Origin: JAJZGK01 sp035538795
GTDB lineage: Bacteria > Pseudomonadota > Alphaproteobacteria > Rhodospirillales > Magnetospirillaceae
Length of the DNA stretch: 64,000 nucleotides
Direction of reading: 5' to 3'
Assembly (NCBI GenBank): GCA_035538795.1
Contig: DATLJS010000069.1
Span: forward strand, 1 to 64,000
Both the position numbers and the translations under genes were made by a program. The notes beneath the pieces were generated by a model that was given only the letters and a program-made list of their open reading frames with translations, was not told the DNA's origin and did no database searches. This document shows, piece by piece, positions 51,482 through 61,038 of this stretch (positions are counted from its first letter, which is position 1; every line of letters begins with the position of its first letter).

Positions 51482-52845
51482 TCTGGCTGGTTCTCGCCGC
51501 CCTTACCGTGGCCGTCCTGGCCTTGATTCTGGTGCCGCTGCTGCGCCGCCAGACCGGAGCCGCCCAACGTCTGGGCTATGACGTCGCCGTTTATCGCGAC
51601 CAGTTGGCCGAAGTGGAAAGAGACGTCGAGCGCGGCGTTCTGACCTTCCAGCAGGCCGAAGGCGTCAAGGCCGAGGTTCAGCGCCGCATGCTGTCCGCCG
51701 CCGAAGCCGACCGGGACGAACAGGCGGCGTCGGCGCGGTCCATGGAAACCGGACGCCGGCTGCGTCTGGCGGCGGCGCTGCTGATTCTGGTGCTGGTGCC
51801 CGGCGGCACCCTGTATCTTTACGGTGTGCTGGGCGCTCCCGAATTGCCGGCCCAGCCCTTCGCCGAACGCCAGAACAGTCCGCTGTTCAAGATGACCGCC
51901 ATGGTCGAAAAGCTGATGCTTCAGCTTCAGCAAAGTCCGGATCCCAAGGGTTACGCCATTCTGGGCGGATCGTTGCGTCAGTTGGGACGCATGGACGAAG
52001 CCGTGTCGGCCTATCGCAAATCCATCGAGCTGGGCGCCGGCGGTCCCGAGATTTATTCCTCGCTGGGCGAGGCGGTGGTGCTGGCCAATCGCGGCGGGGT
52101 CGGTCCCGATGCCCGTCAGGCGTTCCTTCAGGCCTTGGCGCAGGACGCCAAGGATCCTCGGGCCCGCTTCTACCTGGGTTTGTCGAAGGCGCAGATCGGC
52201 AAGGCCGACGAAGCCATCGCCATCTGGCGCGATCTGCAAAACGATACGCCTGCCGACGCGCCTTGGCGCGGCATGCTGGAACAGCAGATTTCCCGTGTCG
52301 CCGCCGACGCCAAGATCGACCCGGCCAGTATCGCGCCGAAGGCTCCGACCATTGAGGGCACCGCTGCCGTGGCTGCGGACGCCAAGCCCAGTCTTGGACC
52401 CGATGGCCAGAACGACATGATCCAGCGCATGGTGGCCGGACTGGCGGCCAAGATGGAAAAAAGCCCGGGCGATGCCGACGGCTGGATCAAGCTGTCGCGC
52501 TCCTATCGCGTCCTCAATCAGTTCGACAAGGCCAAGGAGGCGGCGCAAAAGGCCGTCGCGCTGCGGCCCAAGGATGCCGATCCCTTGCTGACCTTGGCCG
52601 ACGCCCAATTGGCGGCGGCATCCGGCGACAAGCTGCCGGCCGACTTTCTGGCGACCATGGGCAAGGTGATGGAACTGTCGCCCGACAATGGCGATGCTCT
52701 TTATTACGTCGGCGCCGGGGAACTGCAGGCCGGTCATCCGGCCAAAGCCCGTGAATTGTGGGGCAAGCTTTTGCCCCAACTGCCGCCGGATTCCCAGGAA
52801 CATGCCGATTTGCAAAAGCAGATCGACGAATTGCCCAAGCCCTAA
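51478..52845 (+). CDS. ccmI: Cytochrome c maturation protein CcmI (TPR)
   Basis: The 455-residue protein has two N-terminal membrane helices (about 1-22 and 95-117) and a periplasmic TPR region (YAILGGSLRQLGRMDEAVSAYRKSIEL; SRSYRVLNQFDKAKEAAQKAVAL) that holds apocytochrome c. It is the last gene of the operon. Confidence 0.93.
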   Translation: MIWLVLAALTVAVLALILVPLLRRQTGAAQRLGYDVAVYRDQLAEVERDVERGVLTFQQAEGVKAEVQRRMLSAAEADRDEQAASARSMETGRRLRLAAALLILVLVPGGTLYLYGVLGAPELPAQPFAERQNSPLFKMTAMVEKLMLQLQQSPDPKGYAILGGSLRQLGRMDEAVSAYRKSIELGAGGPEIYSSLGEAVVLANRGGVGPDARQAFLQALAQDAKDPRARFYLGLSKAQIGKADEAIAIWRDLQNDTPADAPWRGMLEQQISRVAADAKIDPASIAPKAPTIEGTAAVAADAKPSLGPDGQNDMIQRMVAGLAAKMEKSPGDADGWIKLSRSYRVLNQFDKAKEAAQKAVALRPKDADPLLTLADAQLAAASGDKLPADFLATMGKVMELSPDNGDALYYVGAGELQAGHPAKARELWGKLLPQLPPDSQEHADLQKQIDELPKP

Positions 52846-52854
52846 CGTCAAAAG

Positions 52855-52886
52855 ATGATTCCCGGTGCTTATACGCCGGGAATCAT
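52855..52886. terminator. Hairpin after ccmI
   Basis: Eleven-base perfect arms (ATGATTCCCGG / CCGGGAATCAT) and a 10-base loop, 9 bases past ccmI; no T-run. Confidence 0.55.
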
Positions 52887-52952
52887 TGACGCGGGGAGCG
52901 ACGAGCCCTAGTTTTCCACACCTTCGGCAACCCGTAAGCAATGTGGAAAACC

Positions 52953-54545
52953 ATGTCCGATCTTCGCGAATTCGCCCGTACCGCCAGCGCTTGGCCCTTT
53001 CAGGAAGCCCGCAGCCTTCTGGACGACCGGCTGAAAGGCGCGAAACCGGGTAAGGGCTTCGTGCTGTTCGAGACGGGTTACGGCCCCTCGGGCCTGCCGC
53101 ATATCGGGACTTTCGGCGAAGTGGTGCGCACGACCATGGTGCGCCGCGCCTTCGAGCTGCTGGCCCCGGACGTTCCCACCAAACTCTACGCCTTCTCGGA
53201 TGATCGCGACGGCCTGCGCAAGGTGCCGGACAACATCCCCAACCAGGATGTCATCCGCCCGCATCTGGGTAAGCCGTTGACCGATATTCCCGATCCTTTC
53301 GGCACCCACGAGAGCTTTGGACATCACAACAACGCCCGTTTGCGCGGTTTCCTCGACAGCTTCGGCTTTCAGTACGAATTCCAATCGGCCACCGAGTGGT
53401 ACAAGTCGGGCCGCTTCGATGACGGCATCCTGAAGGTGCTGGAGCATTACGACGCCATCATGGACGTCATGCTGCCGACCCTGGGGGAAGAGCGGCAGGC
53501 CACCTATTCGCCGCTGCTGCCCGTCTGTTCCAAGACCGGCAGGGTGTTGCAGGTTCCGGTGGTCGAGCGGGACGCCGCCAGCGGCACCATCGTCTACAAG
53601 GACGAAGACGGCTCGTTCGTCACCACCGACGTGCGCGGTGGCAAGGTCAAGTTGCAGTGGAAGGCCGACTGGGCCATGCGCTGGTATGTGCTGGGCGTGG
53701 ATTACGAAATGTCGGGCAAGGATTTGATTCCGACTTATCAGCTGTCTTCGAAGATTTGCCGCATCATGGGCGGCCAGCCCCCGGTCAACCTGTCGTATGA
53801 ACTGTTCCTGGACGACAAGGGGCAGAAGATTTCCAAGTCCAAGGGCAACGGCCTGTCTGTCGAGGATTGGCTGCGTTATGCCCCGCCGGAAAGCCTGGCC
53901 CTGTTCATGTACCAGAAGCCCAAGGCCGCCAAGCGTCTGTATTTCGACGTGATCCCGCGGGCCGTGGACGAATATCTGGCCTTTGTCGCCGCCTATCCCA
54001 AGGAAGATGCAGCCAAGCGGCTGAACAATCCGGCATGGCACATTCACAACGGCCAACCGCCGCTCCCGGAATCGGGTCTCAGCTACAACATCCTTCTGAA
54101 TTTGGCCTCGGTCTGCCATGCCGAGGACAAGGGCGTGCTGTGGCAGTTCATCAGCCGCTACGTTCCCGGCACCACGCCGGAAAACTCCCCGTTCCTGGAT
54201 AAGCTTGTGGGCTATGCCGTCACCTATTATCAGGATTTCGTAAAGCCCAAGAAATCGTACCGCAAGGCGACGGCGGAAGAGGGGGCGGCCTTGGCTGATC
54301 TGCTGGCGGAACTGGAAAAGATCGCCCCCGGTTCGGAAGCCGAGCCGATCCAGAACGTGGTCTACGAGGTGGGCAAGCGCCACGCCGTTTTCCCCGAACT
54401 GCGCGCCTGGTTCCAAGCCTGCTACGAAATCCTGCTGGGCCAGGACCAGGGGCCGCGTCTGGGATCGTTCATCGCGCTGTACGGCGTGCCGGAAACCATC
54501 GCCCTGATCAAGCGGGCGCTGGCCGGCGACGATTTGGGGGCGTAA
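52953..54545 (+). CDS. lysK: Lysyl-tRNA synthetase, class I
   Basis: The 530-residue class I enzyme has the HIGH-like GPSGLPHIGTFGEV (about 40-55) and KMSKS-like KISKSKGNG (about 290), and is unrelated to class II LysS. Class I LysRS is normal in Alphaproteobacteria and archaea. I prefer the ATG at 52953 (GGAA five bases ahead) to the ATG at 52941. Confidence 0.95.
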   Translation: MSDLREFARTASAWPFQEARSLLDDRLKGAKPGKGFVLFETGYGPSGLPHIGTFGEVVRTTMVRRAFELLAPDVPTKLYAFSDDRDGLRKVPDNIPNQDVIRPHLGKPLTDIPDPFGTHESFGHHNNARLRGFLDSFGFQYEFQSATEWYKSGRFDDGILKVLEHYDAIMDVMLPTLGEERQATYSPLLPVCSKTGRVLQVPVVERDAASGTIVYKDEDGSFVTTDVRGGKVKLQWKADWAMRWYVLGVDYEMSGKDLIPTYQLSSKICRIMGGQPPVNLSYELFLDDKGQKISKSKGNGLSVEDWLRYAPPESLALFMYQKPKAAKRLYFDVIPRAVDEYLAFVAAYPKEDAAKRLNNPAWHIHNGQPPLPESGLSYNILLNLASVCHAEDKGVLWQFISRYVPGTTPENSPFLDKLVGYAVTYYQDFVKPKKSYRKATAEEGAALADLLAELEKIAPGSEAEPIQNVVYEVGKRHAVFPELRAWFQACYEILLGQDQGPRLGSFIALYGVPETIALIKRALAGDDLGA

Positions 54546-54551
54546 AGCAAC

Positions 54552-54585
54552 AGGGCCGGAGGGAGCTCCGGCCCTTGTTCTTCAG
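54552..54585 (+). terminator. lysK terminator
   Basis: AGGGCCGGAG / CTCCGGCCCT arms with a 4-base loop and then TGTTCTTC; it lies between convergent lysK and qor-like genes. Confidence 0.8.
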
Positions 54586-55538
54586 GGGATCAGAAGCAAG
54601 CTGCCGCTGCTTCGCCCCGCCTCAAGGTCCGTATGAGCCAGGGCGGCGTCGAAAAGGGCGTAGTTCCGGCTGGAAACCTTGATGGCGCCAGATTGCAGAC
54701 CTTTTAAAACCTCGTTTCCGCCCGTGGCGTAATGCCCAACATCAACGGAATAGCTCAGGACGCTGGGCCGGACCAGCTTGGCGGACAGATGTTCCGGTAT
54801 CTCGGGAATGGACCCCGCCGCCTGTCCGATGCTGGCCACCAGCCCCGAAGGAGAAAGGCTGGCCAGTGACTGCAACAGCGTCGTGCCGCCGATGCCGTCT
54901 ACGATGAAATCGACTCCTGTTCCGCCAGTAAGCCGGCCGATCTCTCCCACCAAGTCAGCGTCGCGTCCGACGATCACCTGATCGGCGCCATTGGCCAAAG
55001 CCAGCTCGGCCTTTTGAGGAGTGCCGACTGCGCCGATGACTTCGGCGCCCAGATGCTTGGCCCACCGGGTCAGAATGCTGCCCAGCCCGCCGGCAGCGGC
55101 ATGCACCAGAATACGGCTTCCCGGGCCAACGGGAAATGTGACGGTCAGCAGCATGTGAGCTGTCAGCCCTTTCAGCATGCTGGCCGCCGCCAAGGTGAAT
55201 GGAATGTCGTCGGGAAGGAGGAGAGCCCGTCCGGCTGGCAGAAGACGGGTTGAGCTATAGGCTCCGACGGGATATCCGGCATAGGCGATGCGGTCGCCGG
55301 CCTTCAGGTGCGTCACTCCGGTTCCAACCGCCTCGACAATGCCGGCTCCCTCGACTCCCAACTCGGCGGACGGGGGCAGGGTATAGAGGCCTCTCCTGAG
55401 ATAGACATCGACGAAATTGACGCCAATGGCATGGTGGCGGAGACGGATTTCCTCCGGTCCGGGGTCTTTGGGCGGGCAAGCCTCCACGGCCATCCGCTCG
55501 ATGCCGCCGGGCTGGCGGACGATGATTTTGATATCCAT
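54582..55538 (-). CDS. NADPH:quinone oxidoreductase-like (zinc-free MDR)
   Basis: The 318-residue medium-chain reductase has GVNFVDVYLRRGLY, ELGVEGAGIVEAVGTGV, MLKGLTAHML and VHAAAGGLGSILTRWAKHLGAEVIG (NADPH site). It lacks the zinc cysteines. Divergent from a LysR gene, which probably controls it. Substrate likely a quinone. Confidence 0.92.
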   Translation of the reverse strand: MDIKIIVRQPGGIERMAVEACPPKDPGPEEIRLRHHAIGVNFVDVYLRRGLYTLPPSAELGVEGAGIVEAVGTGVTHLKAGDRIAYAGYPVGAYSSTRLLPAGRALLLPDDIPFTLAAASMLKGLTAHMLLTVTFPVGPGSRILVHAAAGGLGSILTRWAKHLGAEVIGAVGTPQKAELALANGADQVIVGRDADLVGEIGRLTGGTGVDFIVDGIGGTTLLQSLASLSPSGLVASIGQAAGSIPEIPEHLSAKLVRPSVLSYSVDVGHYATGGNEVLKGLQSGAIKVSSRNYALFDAALAHTDLEAGRSSGSLLLIP

Positions 55539-55602
55539 GAGATGCTCCTTCAGTGATTGAAAGAGCTTAGCCTCTGCTCATATGGGCAAAAATTCCCTAT
55601 AA

Positions 55603-55621
55603 TCTCCCAATGAATGGGAGA
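55603..55621. promoter_or_regulatory. Dyad in the lysR-like leader
   Basis: TCTCCCA-ATGAA-TGGGAGA lies just before the lysR-like start and overlaps its ribosome site; candidate autoregulatory operator. Confidence 0.5.
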
Positions 55622-55630
55622 ATTTATACG

Positions 55631-56479
55631 ATGTTGGATTGGGAAAATCTCCATTATCTGGCGGCCCTGGCAAAGGCGGGAAGCTTGTCGGCGGCAGCGC
55701 GGCGGTTACGGGTGGAACATGCGACTGTTTCCCGCCGCATCGGTTCTTTGGAAGAGGCGTTGGGTGTGCGGCTGCTGGATCGGCGCGGCCGCAAGGTTTT
55801 GCTGACGACCGATGGGGAACGTATCGCCGCAATGGCTTTGCGGATGGAGGAGGAGAGCATGGCCGCCGAGCGGCTGGCGCTTTCCGCCCGTTCCGATCTT
55901 GGCGGTACGGTCACGTTGAGCGTGCCGCCAGCTTTGGCGGCGGCGCGGCTGGTGGCGAGTCTAGTGGCTTTGCAGCGGCAGCATCCAGGGTTGGTGCTGC
56001 AAGTTCTGGGAGAGCATCGCGAAGCCGCCTTGCACCGCCGAGAGGCGGACATCGCGGTGCGGCTCCGCCGCCCGGTCGACGGTGAACTGAGCGCGGTGAA
56101 ATTGGGCGAGATCGCATTCCATTTCTATGCCGGGCGCGATTATCTGGCGTCGATGCCGCCGGAACGATGGAGCTTCGTCGGCTATGACGACAGCATGGCC
56201 GACGCTCCTCAGATGAAATGTTTGCGCTCTTATGCTGGCGATAGACCGATTCAGTTTGTCGCCAATACCTCGGACCTACAGCTTGCCGCCGTGCGGGCAG
56301 GAGCCGGAGTGGGTATTTTGCCCGATTTCATGGTCGATGGCGACCCAGCCTTGTCTCGCCTGGAAGACGTGGACGAGCCCATGCGGCGTGAAGTCTGGCT
56401 GGTGGTCCATACGGACCTGCGACGCTCAGCCGCCGTCAGGGCTGTGAAAGAGGCTTTGACCGAAGGTCTGACTTCTTAA
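55631..56479 (+). CDS. LysR-family regulator
   Basis: The 282-residue protein has an N-terminal HTH (LHYLAALAKAGSLSAAARRLRVEHATVSRRIGSLEEALGVRLLDR) and a periplasmic-binding-like effector domain (VTLSVPPALAAARLVASLVAL). ATG 55631 is chosen for the GGGAG ahead; ATG 55610 lies inside the dyad. Divergent from the quinone oxidoreductase. Its 3' end overlaps the 3' end of dapB by one codon. Confidence 0.9.
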   Translation: MLDWENLHYLAALAKAGSLSAAARRLRVEHATVSRRIGSLEEALGVRLLDRRGRKVLLTTDGERIAAMALRMEEESMAAERLALSARSDLGGTVTLSVPPALAAARLVASLVALQRQHPGLVLQVLGEHREAALHRREADIAVRLRRPVDGELSAVKLGEIAFHFYAGRDYLASMPPERWSFVGYDDSMADAPQMKCLRSYAGDRPIQFVANTSDLQLAAVRAGAGVGILPDFMVDGDPALSRLEDVDEPMRREVWLVVHTDLRRSAAVRAVKEALTEGLTS

Positions 56480-57285
56480 GCCTTCAGTCCCAGCACGTCG
56501 AACATGGTGTACAGGCCCGGTTGACGGCCAACGGCCCAGCGAGCGGCGCGCACAGCGCCCTTGGAGAAGACGGCGCGGGACTGGGCCTTGTGGGTCAGTT
56601 CGATGCGCTCGCCCTCGGCGGCGAACATGACGGTGTGGTCGCCCACCACGTCGCCGCCGCGCAGGGTGGCGAAGCCGATTTCGCCGCTTTTGCGGGGGCC
56701 GACGATACCGTCGCGCTGGCGAACGGCCACATCGTTCAAGGCCACCTGCCGCCCGGCGGCGGCGGCGCGGCCCAGGCCGAGAGCGGTGCCAGAAGGCGCG
56801 TCGACCTTGTGGCGGTGATGCATCTCGACGATTTCGATGTCGTAGGACGGATCGAGAATGGCGGAGACTTTCTCCACCAGACTGATCAGCAGGTTCACGC
56901 CGACGCTGAAATTGGGAGCGTAGACGACGGCCGTGTTGGTCGCGGCTTCCCGCAGGACGGTTTCGTGCTCGGCTTTCAGGCCGGTGGTGCCGACGATCAG
57001 AGCCTTGCCCAGTTCGGCGGCCAGCCCGGCATGGGCGACGGTGGCGGCGGGCGCCGTGAAATCAATGACGGCGTCCGAGATCTGGAACAAGGCGCGGGCG
57101 TCGGTGCCGATGGCCAGTCCCAAAGCGCCGCGTCCCAGCAGTTCGCCGATATCCTTGCCGGCGGCGGGACCGCCCGCACGCTCGGTTCCGCCCGACAGGG
57201 ACACGCTTTCGCCGTTCAGCACTTCCGTCATCAGCATCTGGCCCATGCGGCCGGCGCAACCGACGATTCCGATACGAATGCTCAT
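56476..57285 (-). CDS. dapB: 4-hydroxy-tetrahydrodipicolinate reductase
   Basis: The 269-residue protein has the NAD(P) site IRIGIVGCAGRMGQML, the catalytic EMHHRHKVDAPSGTALGLG and VLREAATNTAVVYAPNFSVGVNLL. It makes tetrahydrodipicolinate for lysine and peptidoglycan. It starts 7 bases after the dnaJ stop. Confidence 0.96.
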   Translation of the reverse strand: MSIRIGIVGCAGRMGQMLMTEVLNGESVSLSGGTERAGGPAAGKDIGELLGRGALGLAIGTDARALFQISDAVIDFTAPAATVAHAGLAAELGKALIVGTTGLKAEHETVLREAATNTAVVYAPNFSVGVNLLISLVEKVSAILDPSYDIEIVEMHHRHKVDAPSGTALGLGRAAAAGRQVALNDVAVRQRDGIVGPRKSGEIGFATLRGGDVVGDHTVMFAAEGERIELTHKAQSRAVFSKGAVRAARWAVGRQPGLYTMFDVLGLKA

Positions 57286-57292
57286 GATCTCA

Positions 57293-58441
57293 TTAGTCCT
57301 TCAGGTCGTCCCACAGCTCTTTCACCTTGGCGAAAAAGCCGGACGATTCCGGGCTGGTTTCCTTGCCGCCGGCGGTTTCGAACTCCCGCAGCAGCTCTTC
57401 CTGGCGCTTGGTCAGGTTGACGGGGGTCTCCACCACCGCCTCCACGAACATGTCGCCACGGGCCGGGCTGCGCAGAACGCTCATGCCCTTGCCGCGCAGG
57501 CGGAACTGGTTGCCCGACTGAGTGCCGGTGGGGATGGTGATCTTGGCCCGGCTGCCGTCGATGGCGGGCACTTCGATGATACCGCCCAGTGTGGCGGTGA
57601 CCATGGGGATCGGCACCCGGCAATGAATGTTGGCGCCTTCTCGCTGGAAAATGCGGTGGGGGGCGACGGACAAAAAGATGTACAGATCACCGTTGGGCGC
57701 TCCGCGCATGCCGGCCTCGCCCTCGCCGCCCAGACGGATGCGGGTGCCGTCCTCGACACCCGCCGGAACGTTGACCGACAGGGTCTTTTCCTTGCGGGTC
57801 CGGCCCGAGCCGCCGCAGGATTTGCAGGGATCCTTGATGACCTTGCCGGCGCCTTGGCAGGTGGGGCAGGTGCGTTCGATGGTGAAGAAGCCCTGGGTGG
57901 CGCGGACTTTGCCGGCGCCGCGGCAGGTACCGCACTCCACCGGAGCCGAACCGTTGGCGCCGCCGGTGCCCTTGCAGCTTTCGCAGGGAACCGAGGTCGG
58001 CACCTTGATCTCGGCGGTCTTGCCGGCGAAGGCTTCCTCCAGCGAAAGCTCCATGTTGTAGCGCAGGTCGGCGCCGCGGGCGGCGGCGTTGCCTCCACCC
58101 CGGCGGCCGCCCATGAATTCGCCGAACATTTCGTCGAAGATATCGGCGAACCCCGAGGCGAAGGGTGAATCGCCGCCGCCGCCAAATCCGAACCCGCCGC
58201 GTCCGCCGCCGTTCTGTTCGAAGGCGGCATGTCCGTAACGGTCGTAGGCGGCGCGCTTCTGGTCGTCCTTCAGGACGTCATAAGCTTCGTTGAGCTCGCG
58301 GAACTTCTGGGCGGCGTCCGGGTCGTCGGGATTGCGGTCCGGATGGAACTGCATGGCCAGCTTGCGGTAGGCCTTTTTGCATTCCTCGGCGGTGGCACCC
58401 TTGTCCACGCCCAGCACTTCATAGAAATCGCGTTTGCTCAT
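57293..58441 (-). CDS. dnaJ: Chaperone DnaJ
   Basis: The 382-residue co-chaperone has a J domain with HPD (residues 33-35), a Gly/Phe-rich linker, four CxxCxGxG zinc repeats (SCKGTG, TCRGAG, TCQGAG, SCGGSG) and two beta-barrels. It stimulates DnaK. Order dnaK-dnaJ-dapB on the minus strand. Confidence 0.98.
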   Translation of the reverse strand: MSKRDFYEVLGVDKGATAEECKKAYRKLAMQFHPDRNPDDPDAAQKFRELNEAYDVLKDDQKRAAYDRYGHAAFEQNGGGRGGFGFGGGGDSPFASGFADIFDEMFGEFMGGRRGGGNAAARGADLRYNMELSLEEAFAGKTAEIKVPTSVPCESCKGTGGANGSAPVECGTCRGAGKVRATQGFFTIERTCPTCQGAGKVIKDPCKSCGGSGRTRKEKTLSVNVPAGVEDGTRIRLGGEGEAGMRGAPNGDLYIFLSVAPHRIFQREGANIHCRVPIPMVTATLGGIIEVPAIDGSRAKITIPTGTQSGNQFRLRGKGMSVLRSPARGDMFVEAVVETPVNLTKRQEELLREFETAGGKETSPESSGFFAKVKELWDDLKD

Positions 58442-58464
58442 GCGGTCTGCTCATCATTCGTGAC

Positions 58465-58498
58465 GGGCCCCGCCCCAGACTCAACCGGAACGGGGCCC
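58465..58498 (-). promoter_or_regulatory. Hairpin between dnaK and dnaJ
   Basis: GGGCCCCG / CGGGGCCC with an 18-base loop in the 87-base gap; could attenuate read-through to dnaJ or protect dnaK mRNA. Confidence 0.35.
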
Positions 58499-58528
58499 TG
58501 CACAGGCTTACGACAAGAAGCGTAGGAC

Positions 58529-60454
58529 TTACTTGTCCTTCTTGTCGGAATCCACTTCCTCGAAGTCGGCGTCGACGACGCCGTCCTGGGCGGCGCCATG
58601 GGCATGACCCTGGTCGGCGGCTTCGGCGCCCGGCTGGGCTCCGCCTTCCTGCTGGGCCTTGTAGATGGCTTCACCCAACTTCATCGAGGACTGCATGAGG
58701 GCTTCGGTCTTGGCCTTGATAGCTTCCGAATCGCCGGAATCCAGCACGTCCTTCAGAGCCTTGACGTCGGTTTCGATCTGGGCCTTCTGGTCCGCCGGAA
58801 CCTTGTCGCCGTATTCGCTCAGGTTCTTTTCGGTGGTGTGGATCAGGCCGTCGGCATGGTTGCGGGCTTCCACCGCCTCCTTGCGCTTCTTATCTTCGGC
58901 GGCATGCGCCTCGGCATCCTTGACCATTTTGTCGATGTCGGCGTCGTTGAGCCCGCCCGAGGCCTGGATGCGGATCTGCTGTTCCTTGCCGGTGGCCTTG
59001 TCCTTGGCCGAAACCGAGACGATGCCGTTGGCGTCGATGTCGAACGTCACCTCGATCTGCGGCATGCCGCGCGGCGCGGGGGGCAGGCCGACCAGATCGA
59101 ACTGACCCAGCATCTTGTTGTCGGCGGCCATTTCGCGTTCACCCTGGAACACGCGGATGGTCACGGCGGTCTGGTTGTCCTCGGCGGTCGAGAACACCTG
59201 GCCCTTGCGGGTCGGGATGGTGGTGTTGCGGTCGATCAGACGGGTGAACACGCCGCCCAGGGTTTCGATGCCCAGCGACAGCGGGGTGACGTCGAGAAGC
59301 AGGACGTCCTTGACCTCGCCCTTCAGCACACCGCCCTGAATGGCGGCGCCGATGGCGACCACTTCGTCGGGGTTCACGCCCTTGTGGGGTTCGCGGCCGA
59401 AGAACTCCTTCACCACGTCGTAAATCTTGGGCATGCGGGTCATGCCGCCGACCATGATCACTTCATCGATTTCCGAAGCCTTCAGGCCGGCGTCCTTCAG
59501 GGCGGCGCGGCAGGGCTCGATGGTGCGCTGGACCAGATCTTCCACCAGGGCTTCCAGCTTGGCGCGGGTCAGCTTGATGTTCAGATGCTTCGGGCCGGAA
59601 GCATCGGCGGTGATGAAGGGAAGGTTGACCTCGGTCTGCATCGACGAGGACAGTTCCATCTTGGCCTTTTCGGCGGCTTCCTTCAGACGCTGTAGGGCCA
59701 GACGGTCCTTGCGCAGGTCGATGCCCTGCTCACGCTTAAATTCGTCGGCCAGATAGTCCATAATGCGGGCGTCGAAATCTTCACCGCCCAGGAACGTGTC
59801 GCCGTTGGTGGACTTCACCTCGAACACGCCGTCGCCGATCTCCAGGACCGACACGTCGAAGGTGCCGCCGCCCAAGTCGTAAACGACGATGGTGCCGGCG
59901 CCCTTCTTCTCCATGCCGTAGGCCAGAGCCGCCGCGGTAGGTTCGTTGATGATGCGCAGGACTTCCAGGCCGGCGATCTTGCCGGCGTCCTTGGTGGCCT
60001 GACGTTGCGAGTCGTTGAAGTAGGCGGGAACGGTGATGACCGCCTGGGTGACCTTTTCGCCCAGATAGCTTTCGGCGGTTTCCTTCATCTTCTGCAGAAT
60101 GAAGGCCGACACCTGGCTGGGGCTGTACTTCTTGCCTTCGGCTTCGACCCACGCGTCGCCGTTCTCGCCCTCAATGATGTGGTAAGGGACGAGGTTGACG
60201 TCCTTCTTGGTCACCGGATCGTTGAAACGGCGGCCGATCAGGCGCTTGATGGCGAACAGCGTGTTGGACGGGTTGGTCACGGCCTGGCGCTTGGCAGCCT
60301 GGCCGACGAGACGTTCGCCCGAATCCGCAAAGGCCACCATCGACGGGGTCGTGCGCACACCTTCGGCGTTTTCGATCACCTTGGTGCTCTTGCCTTCCAT
60401 GATGGCGACACAGGAATTGGTGGTGCCCAGGTCGATACCGATGACTTTGCTCAT
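58529..60454 (-). CDS. dnaK: Chaperone DnaK (Hsp70)
   Basis: The 641-residue Hsp70 begins VIGIDLGTTNSCVAIMEG and has VYDLGGGTFDVSVLEI, VMVGGMTRMP and DVTPLSLGIETLGG, with a C-terminal acidic lid ending EEVDSDKKDK. ATP-driven folding. Confidence 0.99.
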   Translation of the reverse strand: MSKVIGIDLGTTNSCVAIMEGKSTKVIENAEGVRTTPSMVAFADSGERLVGQAAKRQAVTNPSNTLFAIKRLIGRRFNDPVTKKDVNLVPYHIIEGENGDAWVEAEGKKYSPSQVSAFILQKMKETAESYLGEKVTQAVITVPAYFNDSQRQATKDAGKIAGLEVLRIINEPTAAALAYGMEKKGAGTIVVYDLGGGTFDVSVLEIGDGVFEVKSTNGDTFLGGEDFDARIMDYLADEFKREQGIDLRKDRLALQRLKEAAEKAKMELSSSMQTEVNLPFITADASGPKHLNIKLTRAKLEALVEDLVQRTIEPCRAALKDAGLKASEIDEVIMVGGMTRMPKIYDVVKEFFGREPHKGVNPDEVVAIGAAIQGGVLKGEVKDVLLLDVTPLSLGIETLGGVFTRLIDRNTTIPTRKGQVFSTAEDNQTAVTIRVFQGEREMAADNKMLGQFDLVGLPPAPRGMPQIEVTFDIDANGIVSVSAKDKATGKEQQIRIQASGGLNDADIDKMVKDAEAHAAEDKKRKEAVEARNHADGLIHTTEKNLSEYGDKVPADQKAQIETDVKALKDVLDSGDSEAIKAKTEALMQSSMKLGEAIYKAQQEGGAQPGAEAADQGHAHGAAQDGVVDADFEEVDSDKKDK

Positions 60455-60572
60455 CTCATCCTCTTGTGTTGCGGCTGGTCTCCGCAGTCCTGCCTCAGAG
60501 CAACCGCGGAACCCCCGGTGGTTTCACCGCCGGACCTGAAGGGCCGGTCTAATGGAGTGTTCGCGGTTATAT

Positions 60573-60598
60573 ATATGGCTGGAGGGCTTGACCGCAAC
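60573..60598 (-). promoter_or_regulatory. Possible heat-shock (sigma-32) promoter of dnaK
   Basis: Leftward, TTGCGG (60592-60597), 13 bases, then CCATAT (60573-60578), close to the RpoH pattern, about 120 bases before dnaK. The remaining sequence up to 60794 holds no gene. Confidence 0.45.
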
Positions 60599-60794
60599 CG
60601 GTCCGGCCCTCCAATGGGGGCGGATGTTAGCACTCCGGCCGCCCGAGTGCCAATCCTGGATTCTTTACCAAGGCGATAGTTCTTGAGCCAGAGCCGCGCT
60701 ATTGCGTATATGAACGTCTTTACAGGCTGTGCCGGTCAGGGGCAGGGACGAGCGCGGCCTGGAGGAGCGAAACGACAGATCAATCGAAGTGGAT

Positions 60795-61019
60795 ATGTTC
60801 GTGACCAATTTCGAATTGGACCCGCTGGCCCGCAAGCGGGTGATGTACCGGCTCATCCAGCTGGGTACGTTGGCTTTGACCGGCCTGTTTTTTCTCATAG
60901 CTGCCCTGGCTCAACCCGTTTTCGGCTCGACCCGGCTGGGGTGGGAATGCCTGGCCGGCATGATTGTCGCCGTCATCGCCTTCTGGTGGAGCGGACGGCA
61001 GGCCGACCGCCGCAGCTGA
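60795..61019 (+). CDS. Small membrane protein, unknown function
   Basis: The 74-residue protein has two helices (about 20-40 and 48-68), starting MFVTNFELDPLARKRVMYRLIQLG and ending SGRQADRRS. An upstream GTG at 60729 is also possible. No family recognised; divergent from dnaK, just before the DUF1848 gene. Confidence 0.5.
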   Translation: MFVTNFELDPLARKRVMYRLIQLGTLALTGLFFLIAALAQPVFGSTRLGWECLAGMIVAVIAFWWSGRQADRRS

Positions 61020-61038
61020 CGGCGTCCGGGACGCGGTC